A DNA stretch of 35,674 nucleotides, taken from the NCBI RefSeq assembly GCF_937997535.1, contig NZ_CALKTT010000048.1, positions 1-35,674 of the forward strand, in the 5' to 3' direction. Positions 22,952-31,213 of this stretch are shown here, one piece after another. A model generated the notes under the pieces. That model searched no databases, was not told where the DNA came from, and worked only from the letters and a program-made list of their open reading frames with translations. The DNA is from an uncultured Campylobacter sp. Its GTDB lineage: Bacteria > Campylobacterota > Campylobacteria > Campylobacterales > Campylobacteraceae. How positions within the stretch are numbered: position 1 is the first letter of the stretch; each line of letters begins with the position of its first letter. The position numbers were made by a program, and so were the translations under genes.

Positions 22952-25066
22952 TTAAGCTAATTCCAGTGAAATTTTAGTGCCTTTCTGATCGGTCACGCGC
23001 ACTCGCACCACATCGCCCACCTTGTAAGGCGTCGTGATAAATTTAGCGCGCAGCAGCCCGTCCACGCCGTCTCGTAGCGAGATGAAGGTACCAAAATCCA
23101 GCACGCTTTGCACCACGCCGTCAAACTCCTCGCCGATCTGAAATTTTACCTCTTTGCGCTCATTGCGCGGCCTGCGAAAATCGCGAGAATTTGAGACTAT
23201 CGATAAAATTTTCTCTTTCGCGCCCGATACGCCGCCCGATTTTGCGCCTTGGATCTTGACCTCGCCCTTTTCGCGATCCAGATCAATATTTACGCCGAAA
23301 CTTTCGGTAATCTCTTTGATGACCTTGCCGCCCTGACCGATGATGTCGGGGATTTTACTCGGATCGACGCTAAAAATTTCAAGCTTCGGAAGCACGTCCT
23401 CGTTTATAACGATCGCCGCATCCGCCTGCTCCATAAGACCCAAAATATGCGCGCGAGCCTGCTTTGCCTGCGCGAGAGCCTCTTTTAAAACCTCCAGGCT
23501 GATGCCGCCGAGCTTGATATCCATCTGAAGCGCGGTGATACCCTCATAGGTGCCCGCGACCTTGAAATCCATATCGCCGTCGTGATCCTCAAGCCCCATT
23601 ATGTCGGTTAGCACGGCATGCTTGTCGCCCTCAAAAATCAAGCCCATCGCTACGCCCGCAACGAGCTTTAGCGTAGGTACGCCCGCCGCCCGAAGAGATA
23701 GCGCGCCGCCGCAGACCGAAGCCATCGAGCTTGAGCCGTTGCTCTCTAAAATTTCGCTCACTACGCGGATAGACTGCGGCGAGTTTAGATCGATGCTCGG
23801 ATATAGCGCTCTTTTGGCTAAATTTCCATGCCCCAACTCGCGTCTGCCCGGGCTTTTGAGCGGACTTGCTTCCCCGACGCAAAAGCCCGGGAAGTTGTAA
23901 TTAAACATAAATCTATCGTTGATCGGCTCAAGCTGCGTTAGGCTGTCGCTTAGCTGCGCGTCGCTATCGCCGCCCAGCGTAGTGACGACCAGAGCCTGCG
24001 TCTGCCCGCGCGTAAATAGGCAGCTTCCATGCGCGCACGGCAGGATATTGGTCTCGATACTGATCGGGCGCACCTCATCAAGCGCGCGTCCGTCGGCTCT
24101 GCGGCGATCTTCGATGATCTGCGTACGGATGATGCCGCGCTTATACTTGCCGACGACGCTGGAGATCACCTCTTGGCTCCATTCGTTTTGCGCCGCGACC
24201 TCGGTAGTTAAAATTTGATCTACAATTTTATTTAGCTCGGTAGCGCGTTCGCTCTTTGCCATCTGATTGATCGCCGCTTTGACGGCGTCTTTGTAGTTCG
24301 CGTCAATAAAATCCGCGATATCCTCATCCTCAATCTCGGGCTTGTACTCCAGGCTCGCATCGGGCTTTTTAAGCGGCAAAAAAGCCTCTTCGTAGGCGTT
24401 TGAACCCGCGCTTATCGCCTTTGCGGCAAAATCGATCGCATCTACCATCAGATCTTCGCTAAATTCATTCATCTGCTGCGCGCCGCCGTTAATCTGCGGC
24501 AGAGAGCGCATCTCGATCATCAAAAGCTCATCGCCGACGCCCGCTACGTAAAGATCGAGCGCGCTAGCTTTAAGCGCGGAGTTGCTCGGATTTAAGATGA
24601 AATTTCCATTTTGATAGCCTACGCGGACGCCGCAAACGGGCGCTTTAATCGGGATGTCGCTAAGATACAGCGCCGCAGACGCCGCATTAAGAGCGACGAC
24701 TTGCAGATCGACCTCGGGGTCTGCCGATAGCACGTAAACCACGATCTGCGTCGGATATGCGTATCCTTTCGGAAAGAGCGGGCGCAGCGAGCGGTCTATG
24801 ATGCGACTCGTGAGCGTCTCAAAATCGCCCGGCTTGGTCTCGCGCTTGATGTAGCCTCCGGGGATTCTGCCCGCCGCGTACATCTTCTCGATATACTGCA
24901 CGGTAAGGGGCAAAAAGTCCTCCTGCACCTGCGTCTCTTCGCGCGCTACGGTAGCCAGCACGACGGTATTTTTCACACGCAAAAGCGCCGCGCCCGCGGC
25001 TTGTTTCGCAACTTTGTCGATATCGAAAATTTCGGTATTGCCATTTACTTCAATTTTACACTGCAT
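22952..25066 (-). CDS. pnp: Polynucleotide phosphorylase
   Basis: PNPase is the 3'-5' phosphorolytic exoribonuclease of RNA turnover. The 704 residues contain two RNase PH-like domains, the second with the catalytic region RRELGHGNLAKRALYP and HDGDMDFKVAGT with metal-binding Asp residues. A KH domain (PDIIGQGGKVIKEITESF, GxxG = GQGG) and a C-terminal S1 domain (EFDGVVQSVLDFGTFISLRDG) follow. The S1 end is short and stops at KISLELA with no further tail. The start codon overlaps the preceding phosphoribosyltransferase gene by 11 bases, with AAGGAG inside that gene. Confidence 0.97.
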   Translation of the reverse strand: MQCKIEVNGNTEIFDIDKVAKQAAGAALLRVKNTVVLATVAREETQVQEDFLPLTVQYIEKMYAAGRIPGGYIKRETKPGDFETLTSRIIDRSLRPLFPKGYAYPTQIVVYVLSADPEVDLQVVALNAASAALYLSDIPIKAPVCGVRVGYQNGNFILNPSNSALKASALDLYVAGVGDELLMIEMRSLPQINGGAQQMNEFSEDLMVDAIDFAAKAISAGSNAYEEAFLPLKKPDASLEYKPEIEDEDIADFIDANYKDAVKAAINQMAKSERATELNKIVDQILTTEVAAQNEWSQEVISSVVGKYKRGIIRTQIIEDRRRADGRALDEVRPISIETNILPCAHGSCLFTRGQTQALVVTTLGGDSDAQLSDSLTQLEPINDRFMFNYNFPGFCVGEASPLKSPGRRELGHGNLAKRALYPSIDLNSPQSIRVVSEILESNGSSSMASVCGGALSLRAAGVPTLKLVAGVAMGLIFEGDKHAVLTDIMGLEDHDGDMDFKVAGTYEGITALQMDIKLGGISLEVLKEALAQAKQARAHILGLMEQADAAIVINEDVLPKLEIFSVDPSKIPDIIGQGGKVIKEITESFGVNIDLDREKGEVKIQGAKSGGVSGAKEKILSIVSNSRDFRRPRNERKEVKFQIGEEFDGVVQSVLDFGTFISLRDGVDGLLRAKFITTPYKVGDVVRVRVTDQKGTKISLELA

Positions 25067-25769
25067 TAATTTTCTCCTTGTTTTTGTTAGTCTCGTGAAA
25101 CGGCAGATAAAGCGGGCATTTGTTTAAAATTTGCATTATCTCCTCCGCGCTTGAGAGCGTTTTTTCTTTGTAATAAAAATCCACGTTCACAAAATCTCTG
25201 ATCTTATGAACAGCATAAATTCCATCTACTAGCATGGCGATCTCATCTGCATTATCGCTGCCGATAACAGGCGTAGCGTAAAAGATCGCTTTGGCGTTTA
25301 AGCTTACGAGCGTCTTTATGCAAGTAAGTGCAGTCAGCCCGCTCTCACACCCCTCATCTACCAAGATGACGTTTTTTTTCTCTAAATTTCCCAAAAGCTC
25401 ACCCTTGCGAAATTTATACATGTTTTTTAAAATTTTCTCCTCATAAAGTCTATTCGCCTGCCCGTAAACGTAATCCAGGCTGATGCCGAAGCTTCGCACG
25501 AGCTCATCTACCATCACGATCTCTTGGGTTTCGCTTACGCACGCGATCGCGCATTCCGGATTATTGGGTGCCAAAACGGGTTCTGTGAATAAAAACTCAT
25601 AATGAAGTCCCAGCTTTAAGGCAAGATGGTTTGCGATAGGAAGCGACTCTAGAGACTGAGCGATTATTAGAAAATTTTCGTTTTTTATCACGGTAGCGGG
25701 TAAAATTTCTGCGAGTTTTATCGCGGCGTCGATTTGGTTTTCAAACATCAGCTCAGCTCTAGGCGTCAT
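25056..25769 (-). CDS. Phosphoribosyltransferase-domain protein
   Basis: The 237-residue soluble protein carries a type I PRTase PRPP-binding loop, VILVDEGCESGLTAL (134-148), where the family usually has VDDGxxTG; the second acidic residue is Glu and the Thr is Ser. A substrate-side hood segment precedes it. The ATG overlaps the lptD stop as TAATG, and its own end overlaps pnp, so lptD, this gene and pnp are translationally linked. Relatives are annotated only as phosphoribosyltransferases; the base substrate cannot be named. Confidence 0.75.
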   Translation of the reverse strand: MTPRAELMFENQIDAAIKLAEILPATVIKNENFLIIAQSLESLPIANHLALKLGLHYEFLFTEPVLAPNNPECAIACVSETQEIVMVDELVRSFGISLDYVYGQANRLYEEKILKNMYKFRKGELLGNLEKKNVILVDEGCESGLTALTCIKTLVSLNAKAIFYATPVIGSDNADEIAMLVDGIYAVHKIRDFVNVDFYYKEKTLSSAEEIMQILNKCPLYLPFHETNKNKEKINAV

Positions 25770-28027
25770 TATTTTTCGCTTCCGTATTCGCTATCTACCG
25801 AAAAATCATACCCTACTCCGCCGAACGGATAGAAATTTACGAGAAAGTAAATTCCACGCTCCTTGCTTGCTTTGCTATAGCCCGTCGTACTGGTATTTTT
25901 AGGCTCGATATCCTCTTGATACACAAAAGAGTAATTCCAACACTTGCGCGTATGAGAAAGCCCCACGCGCCACATTTTAGAATAAGATCGCTCCAAGTCG
26001 TAATCCCAACGACCGAAAATTTTATTATTCCTAGGCAAATTTACCGAAGCATTTACGATGCCGTAGTTATCTTTCGTATAGCGTTTAGGCTCCATGCTTA
26101 GCTTTTCGTATTCGTAAGCGTGACTAAGTCCAAAGCTAAAATCGTCGTTGGAGTAGTTGGCATAAGTATAGACCTTATCGAAGCTTTTATATTTATGTGA
26201 GTAGGTAAAGCGGTTTCCGATATTTAGCCCATTTGCAAAATACGCATCAATGCGGTGTTCTAAATCATCGAACTCGTGATCGTCGAAATCATATCGCTGC
26301 TTGACACTATGGCGTAAGAATTTACGTCCGTCTTCATTATAGAAAAACTGCGTCATACTTAAAGCTGCATTTTCGTGGGTGTATTCGTCACTAAGCTCGC
26401 TTAAGAAGTTATCCTCCCAATAAAGCGAGTCTTGCAAGTTACCCAGCCGCGAGCGATCTACTGCGCCGCGAGCAAGGTCGTATTTATACTGATGATACTT
26501 TAAAATTCTATCCTCTATATCGCCTTGCTGCCATCCGGGAATTCTAAAATCCGCTCTCCAGCTCATCGTATGATACAAGCTATCATAAGCCCTGGCTACG
26601 TCGGTGTAGAGTGAAAGCTCGGTGTATTGATTAGCGTAGAAAGTGCTTTTATCCTCGCCAAGATCGCCGTTTGCGTAGTAGAATTTATCGTGCCAATCGA
26701 TATTAGTCATATACACTCGCTCGGTAAAGGCGAAATTTAAATAATCCGCCAGTAGTGGCGTGCTTATACTAATCGGTACGTCAAACTCGTATTGGCGAGC
26801 AGTCGCGCCTTCCCATCTGGTGTAATTACGCGCTTTTGCATCAAGCGAATAGATCAAATTTGGCAGCCCCAAATCATTGCTAAATTTATGATATTGCAGC
26901 GTCGGCAGCTCTTGGACGGTATCTTCGTTGCGGAAGGTATTATCGGCGTTTAGCTTGCTTGTATCGATGTAGTAGCGTCCGTAAGCGCCAAAATAGTGCT
27001 CGTCTGAGGTCAAATAATAATTCAGCCGTGAAGTTACGAGCGAATTATCCGCATCGTCGCTAAGACCTCCCTTTTCCTTCAGATCGTAGTATTCAAGGTC
27101 GTTTAGCTGAGTAAAGTCGATCCATAAATTTTCGCGCAGATCGCCGTCTAGCAGATAGGTTGCAAGCTTGCTGCGATCGTATTGCACTTCAAAGCCGTGA
27201 TGGCGCTCGTTTTTGTATTCGAGGCGTTTTTGCGCTCGCGAGAAGTTATCGAAAACTCCGCCTCTAATCTCGCCGTAAGAATACGGCGACTCCGTAAATC
27301 GAAATGTCCCGTATACGCCAAAGCCCCTGCGCGTGCGCACCTGCGGATCGAGCTGAAAATCCCAGCTATCGTAAGGCGCAAAATAGATCGGCTGCTTGTA
27401 GTAAATCCCCTCCTTGCTGATGTAGCCGGCCTCGGGAGGCAGCAAGCCCGTGCGACGCGTACGGTCGGTCGGAAAGCCGAAATACGGCAGATAGAGCACC
27501 GGCACATCACCCACGTAAAATCTTGGATTAAAAAGATGGAGGAATTTGCTCTCTTTATTTAGCATGCCGCTGCTAAATTTGATGCGCCAATCAGGATCGG
27601 TGACATTGCAGCTAGATACGCTGGAGCCCTCCACGCGGTAATATTCGCTATCGCTGCAGCTGGCGTCGTTTTGCATCCAAAGCTCGGAGTCCTTGTCCAT
27701 CATAAAATTTACGTCGGCTTGCTGCTTGTCGTTTTTCAGATCGATTTTGACATATTCGGCGCGGGTGGTTTCGCTGCTGCCGCGCATCGCATTGACGTTA
27801 CCAAAAAGCTCAATGATGCCGTTTTGCTCGTCGTATGTAGCGCGATCGGCGGTGATGAAGTAGTCCTGCGAATACACCGTTACGTTGCCACTAGCCTCCG
27901 TCAAAAAGCCGTTTTTCTCGACATTATCTGCTATAAGCTCGACGTCTTGGACCTTTGCGCTCACACTACTTACTAAAAGAGCGCTAAAACTAAGCACTAG
28001 AATTTTAAATTTTTTACTCTTTTTCAA
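25769..28027 (-). CDS. lptD: LPS-assembly outer-membrane protein LptD
   Basis: LptD inserts lipo-oligosaccharide into the outer leaflet together with LptE. A Sec signal peptide (MKKSKKFKILVLSFSALLVSSVSA) is followed by an N-terminal LptA-like OstA domain (VELIADNVEKNGFLTEASGNV..., about 28-120) and a large C-terminal beta-barrel rich in Tyr/Phe/Asp alternations. At 752 residues the length is normal. It contains Cys residues at about 133-150 and one near the barrel C-terminus (RKCWNYSF), candidates for the disulfide seen in the family. The start is TTG, 14 bases inside the end of the RDD gene. Confidence 0.93.
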   Translation of the reverse strand: MKKSKKFKILVLSFSALLVSSVSAKVQDVELIADNVEKNGFLTEASGNVTVYSQDYFITADRATYDEQNGIIELFGNVNAMRGSSETTRAEYVKIDLKNDKQQADVNFMMDKDSELWMQNDASCSDSEYYRVEGSSVSSCNVTDPDWRIKFSSGMLNKESKFLHLFNPRFYVGDVPVLYLPYFGFPTDRTRRTGLLPPEAGYISKEGIYYKQPIYFAPYDSWDFQLDPQVRTRRGFGVYGTFRFTESPYSYGEIRGGVFDNFSRAQKRLEYKNERHHGFEVQYDRSKLATYLLDGDLRENLWIDFTQLNDLEYYDLKEKGGLSDDADNSLVTSRLNYYLTSDEHYFGAYGRYYIDTSKLNADNTFRNEDTVQELPTLQYHKFSNDLGLPNLIYSLDAKARNYTRWEGATARQYEFDVPISISTPLLADYLNFAFTERVYMTNIDWHDKFYYANGDLGEDKSTFYANQYTELSLYTDVARAYDSLYHTMSWRADFRIPGWQQGDIEDRILKYHQYKYDLARGAVDRSRLGNLQDSLYWEDNFLSELSDEYTHENAALSMTQFFYNEDGRKFLRHSVKQRYDFDDHEFDDLEHRIDAYFANGLNIGNRFTYSHKYKSFDKVYTYANYSNDDFSFGLSHAYEYEKLSMEPKRYTKDNYGIVNASVNLPRNNKIFGRWDYDLERSYSKMWRVGLSHTRKCWNYSFVYQEDIEPKNTSTTGYSKASKERGIYFLVNFYPFGGVGYDFSVDSEYGSEK

Positions 28028-28451
28028 TCTCTACCACCAATGTTTTCGCCGCCATATCATGCAGGCTCTGACGCGAGTTCGTAAAAAGCGCCACCAAAAA
28101 TCCCATATAAAAGATCATCTCGCTTATCAACCTAACCGCCGCACGGATCGCTGCAGTAGCGATATCCATAGAGCTGCCGTCAGCGCGGACGCAATAAATT
28201 TTAACCGCAAGCTTGCCTAGCGTCGCGCCGTATAGATAGACAAAAATCGTATGATATAAAAATTTTATTATCGCGTAATGCAAAATGAATTTCGACGCGA
28301 TCTTTTGTACCTCAAGATTGCTTCCGCTTTGCGCTGCTGCGACAAGCTCTGGCTCGTCGATAGCAAATAGCACGACCACAAAAAGCGTTACGCTCACCGC
28401 TTCGTCGATACTAAACGCGATTACGCGCTTGCTAAGCGGAGCGACGATCAA
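28014..28451 (-). CDS. RDD-family integral membrane protein
   Basis: A 145-residue inner-membrane protein with three predicted hydrophobic segments. The RDD signature is near the N-terminus (KRVIAFSIDEAV, Arg9 and Asp16), a central YGATLGKLAVKIYCV block follows and SLHDMAAKTLVV closes the domain. RDD proteins have been proposed as transporters or membrane adaptors; no specific role can be given. The TTG start overlaps the purD stop as TTGA. The gene overlaps lptD downstream, a hint of an envelope-related role. Confidence 0.82.
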   Translation of the reverse strand: MIVAPLSKRVIAFSIDEAVSVTLFVVVLFAIDEPELVAAAQSGSNLEVQKIASKFILHYAIIKFLYHTIFVYLYGATLGKLAVKIYCVRADGSSMDIATAAIRAAVRLISEMIFYMGFLVALFTNSRQSLHDMAAKTLVVEIEKE

Positions 28452-29704
28452 ATTTTATCTCTTAAGGCTTGGTGCGCGATATCGCGCCTATACTGCGCGC
28501 CGCTAAATTTTATATTTTCGCACAGCGCATAGGCCGCGTCGCGCGCCTGTTTTAGGCTCTGCGCGACACCCACGCTTACCAAAACGCGCCCGCCGCTAGC
28601 GTAAATCTGCCCCTCCCGCTCGCTCACGCCTGCATAGCAGATATGGGCTCCCGCGGGAATTTCGCCGACCTCGATCAAAGCAGGCTGCGAAGAGCCGTAA
28701 GGGTAGCGCTCGCTAGCCATTACGACGCCCACCGCAAATCGCTCTTTTAAGCTTATGCTACTTAGCTTGCCTACGGCGGCGTTGTATAAAATTTCGCTCA
28801 AATTTCCGTCAATTAGCGGCATCAAAACCTCGCACTCAGGATCGCCGAAGCGGACGTTATACTCCAGCACGTAAGGCTCGCCGCTCACGATCATAAGCCC
28901 TACGAATAGCACGCCGCAAAAGGGCGCGCCCTGCTGCCGCATCCCTTTTAGCGTGGGTGCGACGATCTCGCTCTGCACTCTTTTTATCAGCGCGGCATCC
29001 GCTAGCGGGCTTGGCGCATAAGCTCCCATGCCGCCGGTGTTCGGGCCCAGATCGCCGTCAAGAAGCTTTTTGTGATCCTGCGCGACGGGCAAGCTTACGA
29101 AATTTTCCCCGTCGCAGATCGCAAAAAAGCTCAGCTCGAAGCCCTCTAAAAACTCCTCCACGACGACGCGCTTGCCTGCTTCGCCGAAGCTTTCGCCGCT
29201 TAGCATATCCGCGGCGGCTTTTTTAGCTTCATCTTTAGAGCTTGCGATTATGACGCCTTTACCTGCGCACAAGCCGTCCGCTTTGACCACGATGCGGCCG
29301 CTTAGAGTATCGATAAATTTTGAAATTTCGGATAGATCGTCGCTGCTTAGAAATTTTGCGGTTTTGATATGATTTCGCGCCAGAAAGTCCTTCATATAGG
29401 CTTTAGAGCCCTCAAGCTTCGCCGCAGCAGCGCTGGGGCCGAATATCGCGAGGCCTTGCGCTTTGAAAATATCCACGATCCCTTTTGTAAGCGGCTCTTC
29501 GGCGCCCACGATGGTAAGAGCTACGTCGTTGTTTTTCGCAAAGAGCGCGAGCTCATCAAAATCTTTTAAATCTAAATTTTTACCGAGCGCCTTTGTAGCG
29601 CCGTTTCCCGGAGCAAAATACAGATTTAAAACGTTTTTATCCTCGCGAAGTCTTAGCCCGATCGCGTATTCTCTACCGCCGCCGCCGATTATTAGGATAT
29701 TCAA
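28448..29704 (-). CDS. purD: Phosphoribosylamine-glycine ligase (GARS)
   Basis: PurD joins 5-phosphoribosylamine and glycine with ATP, the second step of purine synthesis. The 418 residues show the N-terminal MNILIIGGGGREYAIG, the ATP-grasp loop VVKADGLCAGKGV, the GPNTGGMGAYAPSP signature and LEYNVRFGDPE. The start is TTG, fixed by GGAGG five bases upstream. The leader is unusual: the U-run of a 6S-like RNA ends only about 17 bases upstream of the start, so purD expression may depend on read-through or processing of that RNA. Confidence 0.96.
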   Translation of the reverse strand: MNILIIGGGGREYAIGLRLREDKNVLNLYFAPGNGATKALGKNLDLKDFDELALFAKNNDVALTIVGAEEPLTKGIVDIFKAQGLAIFGPSAAAAKLEGSKAYMKDFLARNHIKTAKFLSSDDLSEISKFIDTLSGRIVVKADGLCAGKGVIIASSKDEAKKAAADMLSGESFGEAGKRVVVEEFLEGFELSFFAICDGENFVSLPVAQDHKKLLDGDLGPNTGGMGAYAPSPLADAALIKRVQSEIVAPTLKGMRQQGAPFCGVLFVGLMIVSGEPYVLEYNVRFGDPECEVLMPLIDGNLSEILYNAAVGKLSSISLKERFAVGVVMASERYPYGSSQPALIEVGEIPAGAHICYAGVSEREGQIYASGGRVLVSVGVAQSLKQARDAAYALCENIKFSGAQYRRDIAHQALRDKI

Positions 29705-29721
29705 TGAAGCCTCCGTAACGT

Positions 29722-29919
29722 AAAAAACCCAAGTGAGCGTTGCGTAAAAAGAATCGGCTCAAACAAAGCCAATCTTGCAACTAGGAAAAATCTCTAGGTC
29801 GCAACCCGTAACTTTAAAAAAGCTCGAGCCGAGCCGCGTCACACGGACCTCTCACGTCGTCGCTTATACAAATATGTTGAACCCTCATATAAAACGCTCT
29901 CGCTTCACCCAGGCTTGGG
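29722..29919 (-). ncRNA. ssrS: Probable 6S RNA
   Basis: A minus-strand transcript of about 198 bases is bounded by a TATAAT promoter and a T6 run. Its ends close: CCCAAG (29919-29914) with CTTGGG (29733-29728), then GAGCGTT with AACGCTC. It folds as a rod. Toward the tip AGGTC pairs with GACCT, GTGAC with GTTAC (wobble) and GCTCG with CGAGC. GCGAC/GTTGC borders an internal loop. Small hairpins (ATATG/CATAT on the 5' side, TTGGCT/AGCCGA on the 3' side) sit in the central open region. Length, rod shape, central bubble and terminator are those of 6S RNA, which binds sigma-70 RNA polymerase. I made no covariance search. A structured purD leader is the alternative. Confidence 0.7.
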
Positions 29920-29923
29920 CAAA

Positions 29924-29929
29924 ATTATA
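29924..29929 (-). promoter_or_regulatory. -10 box of the 6S-like RNA
   Basis: A perfect TATAAT on the minus strand lies about six bases before the CCCAAG that begins the closing stem. It is 18 bases past the hemD stop codon, so the RNA has its own promoter. Confidence 0.7.
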
Positions 29930-29946
29930 GTGAAAATTTGCTTAAA

Positions 29947-30579
29947 CTATGGCAAAAGCGCCAGATCGACGCAGGATTTTATCGACATTCTTTCGCAGAT
30001 TATCGGCTCGCAAAACTCGCTCAAAACGCTCGCCGTCGTCCTACCGATACAGATCGCTTTGTAACCCCCGTCCCAGCCGAAATTTGCGGTAAAGCCACGA
30101 ACGTTCTTAGGCGAGGTAAAAATCAGCGTGCTGCCTTGCGGCGGCTTTGCGGTGGCGGGCAGGCTGAGGACGCAATTTTCATAGGCAATCACGCTTTGCA
30201 GCCGCACGCCGGCGCTAGATAGAATTTGCTCCAGCTTCGATACCGTCTCGCGCGCGCGCAGATACAGCGCATCCCTGCCCTGCAAGAGCGGCGCGATCTC
30301 GGCGGCAAACTCGTTCCCGTGCCCGTGCCGCGCCGTATAAATGCCGCGAAATCCAAACTCGCGCGCAGCCGCCGCACACGGCTCGCCGATAGCGTAAACG
30401 GGCATATCTAAATCAGGCGAAATTTCATTAAATTTTATCGCCGCCACCGCATTTTTGGAGGTAAAAATTAGCGCGCCGATCTGCGCAGGCAGGCTAAATT
30501 TGAGAAATTTTATCTCACAGACCGCAAGCTGCCTCACCTGCGGATGATCAAATCTCGTATTAGACACCAAATATATCAA
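29947..30579 (-). CDS. hemD: Uroporphyrinogen-III synthase
   Basis: HemD closes and isomerises hydroxymethylbilane to uroporphyrinogen III in haem synthesis. The family is poorly conserved, but IYLVSNTRFDH at the N-terminus, LIFTSKNAVAAI (about 36-47), VYAIGEPCAAAAREFGF and the second-domain LIFTSPKNVRGF and ICIGRTTASVL are recognisable in order. I choose TTG at 30579 because GGAGG lies five bases before it. An in-frame ATG at 30591 would add four residues but has no ribosome-binding site and itself forms part of that GGAGG. At about 210 residues the protein is of normal size. Confidence 0.85.
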   Translation of the reverse strand: MIYLVSNTRFDHPQVRQLAVCEIKFLKFSLPAQIGALIFTSKNAVAAIKFNEISPDLDMPVYAIGEPCAAAAREFGFRGIYTARHGHGNEFAAEIAPLLQGRDALYLRARETVSKLEQILSSAGVRLQSVIAYENCVLSLPATAKPPQGSTLIFTSPKNVRGFTANFGWDGGYKAICIGRTTASVLSEFCEPIICERMSIKSCVDLALLP

Positions 30580-31213
30580 AACGCCCTCCATGTTTAAATT
30601 TGCTTTGATTGAGCCTCGCCCCTGCCTTCACGACGCGCAGAAACGAAAAAAATGCCGCTTCATTTGCTTCGATTAAATTCCATTCGCGCTTTATCGATTA
30701 CGTGCACGCCGTTTAACGCTTAAATTTACTTTGATTAAATTTTGCTCTCGAAAAAATCCGAGCCACCGTCATTAATCTTTGAGTTCAAATTCAATTCTAC
30801 TCCGCGCCGCCCTCGACGCCGATTAAAACCCGCCCACAAAGCCTGCTCGCACCTTTCCATCCACACTCAAGCAACCTAGCGGCGGCACGCTTTTTTAAAA
30901 TTTTATCTCGCGCCTAAATTTGCAACCAAGCACTCCACTTTGCGCCGACTCGGTATTTTAAATTTAACTTTATAACCTCAAGCGCCCGCTCTAAAGCCGG
31001 CTTAGGACGCGCTGTCATTTTTAAATTTGCGCAGTAATTACCCGCGGCGGGTGCTTAAAACACTGCTGCAAAGTCCGTTTCACACATAACTAACGCGCCG
31101 CCGCTCGCTAATCCCGCCCAGCCCGTGCATGTATCCACACAGACCGCCGAAGTTTCAAATTTAAAGACACGACTGCGAAATTTCAAAATTTCGCCGTACT
31201 TAGCTCCTTAAAT
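30580..31213. other. Spacer of about 630 bp between hemD and argH, no gene
   Basis: I see no gene or tRNA. Two copies of a motif close to TTAAATTTGCTTTGATT occur near 30593 and 30719. A perfect 9-bp palindrome (GCGAAATTT/AAATTTCGC) sits at 31175-31194, 20 bases past the argH stop, and may end its transcript. The rest is Ala/Pro-codon-like, AAATTT-rich sequence. Confidence 0.4.
31175..31194 (-). terminator. Palindrome downstream of argH
   Basis: GCGAAATTT (31175-31183) and AAATTTCGC (31186-31194) pair perfectly around a two-base loop. It lies just past the argH stop on the minus strand. There is no T run, so termination strength is uncertain. Confidence 0.4.
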
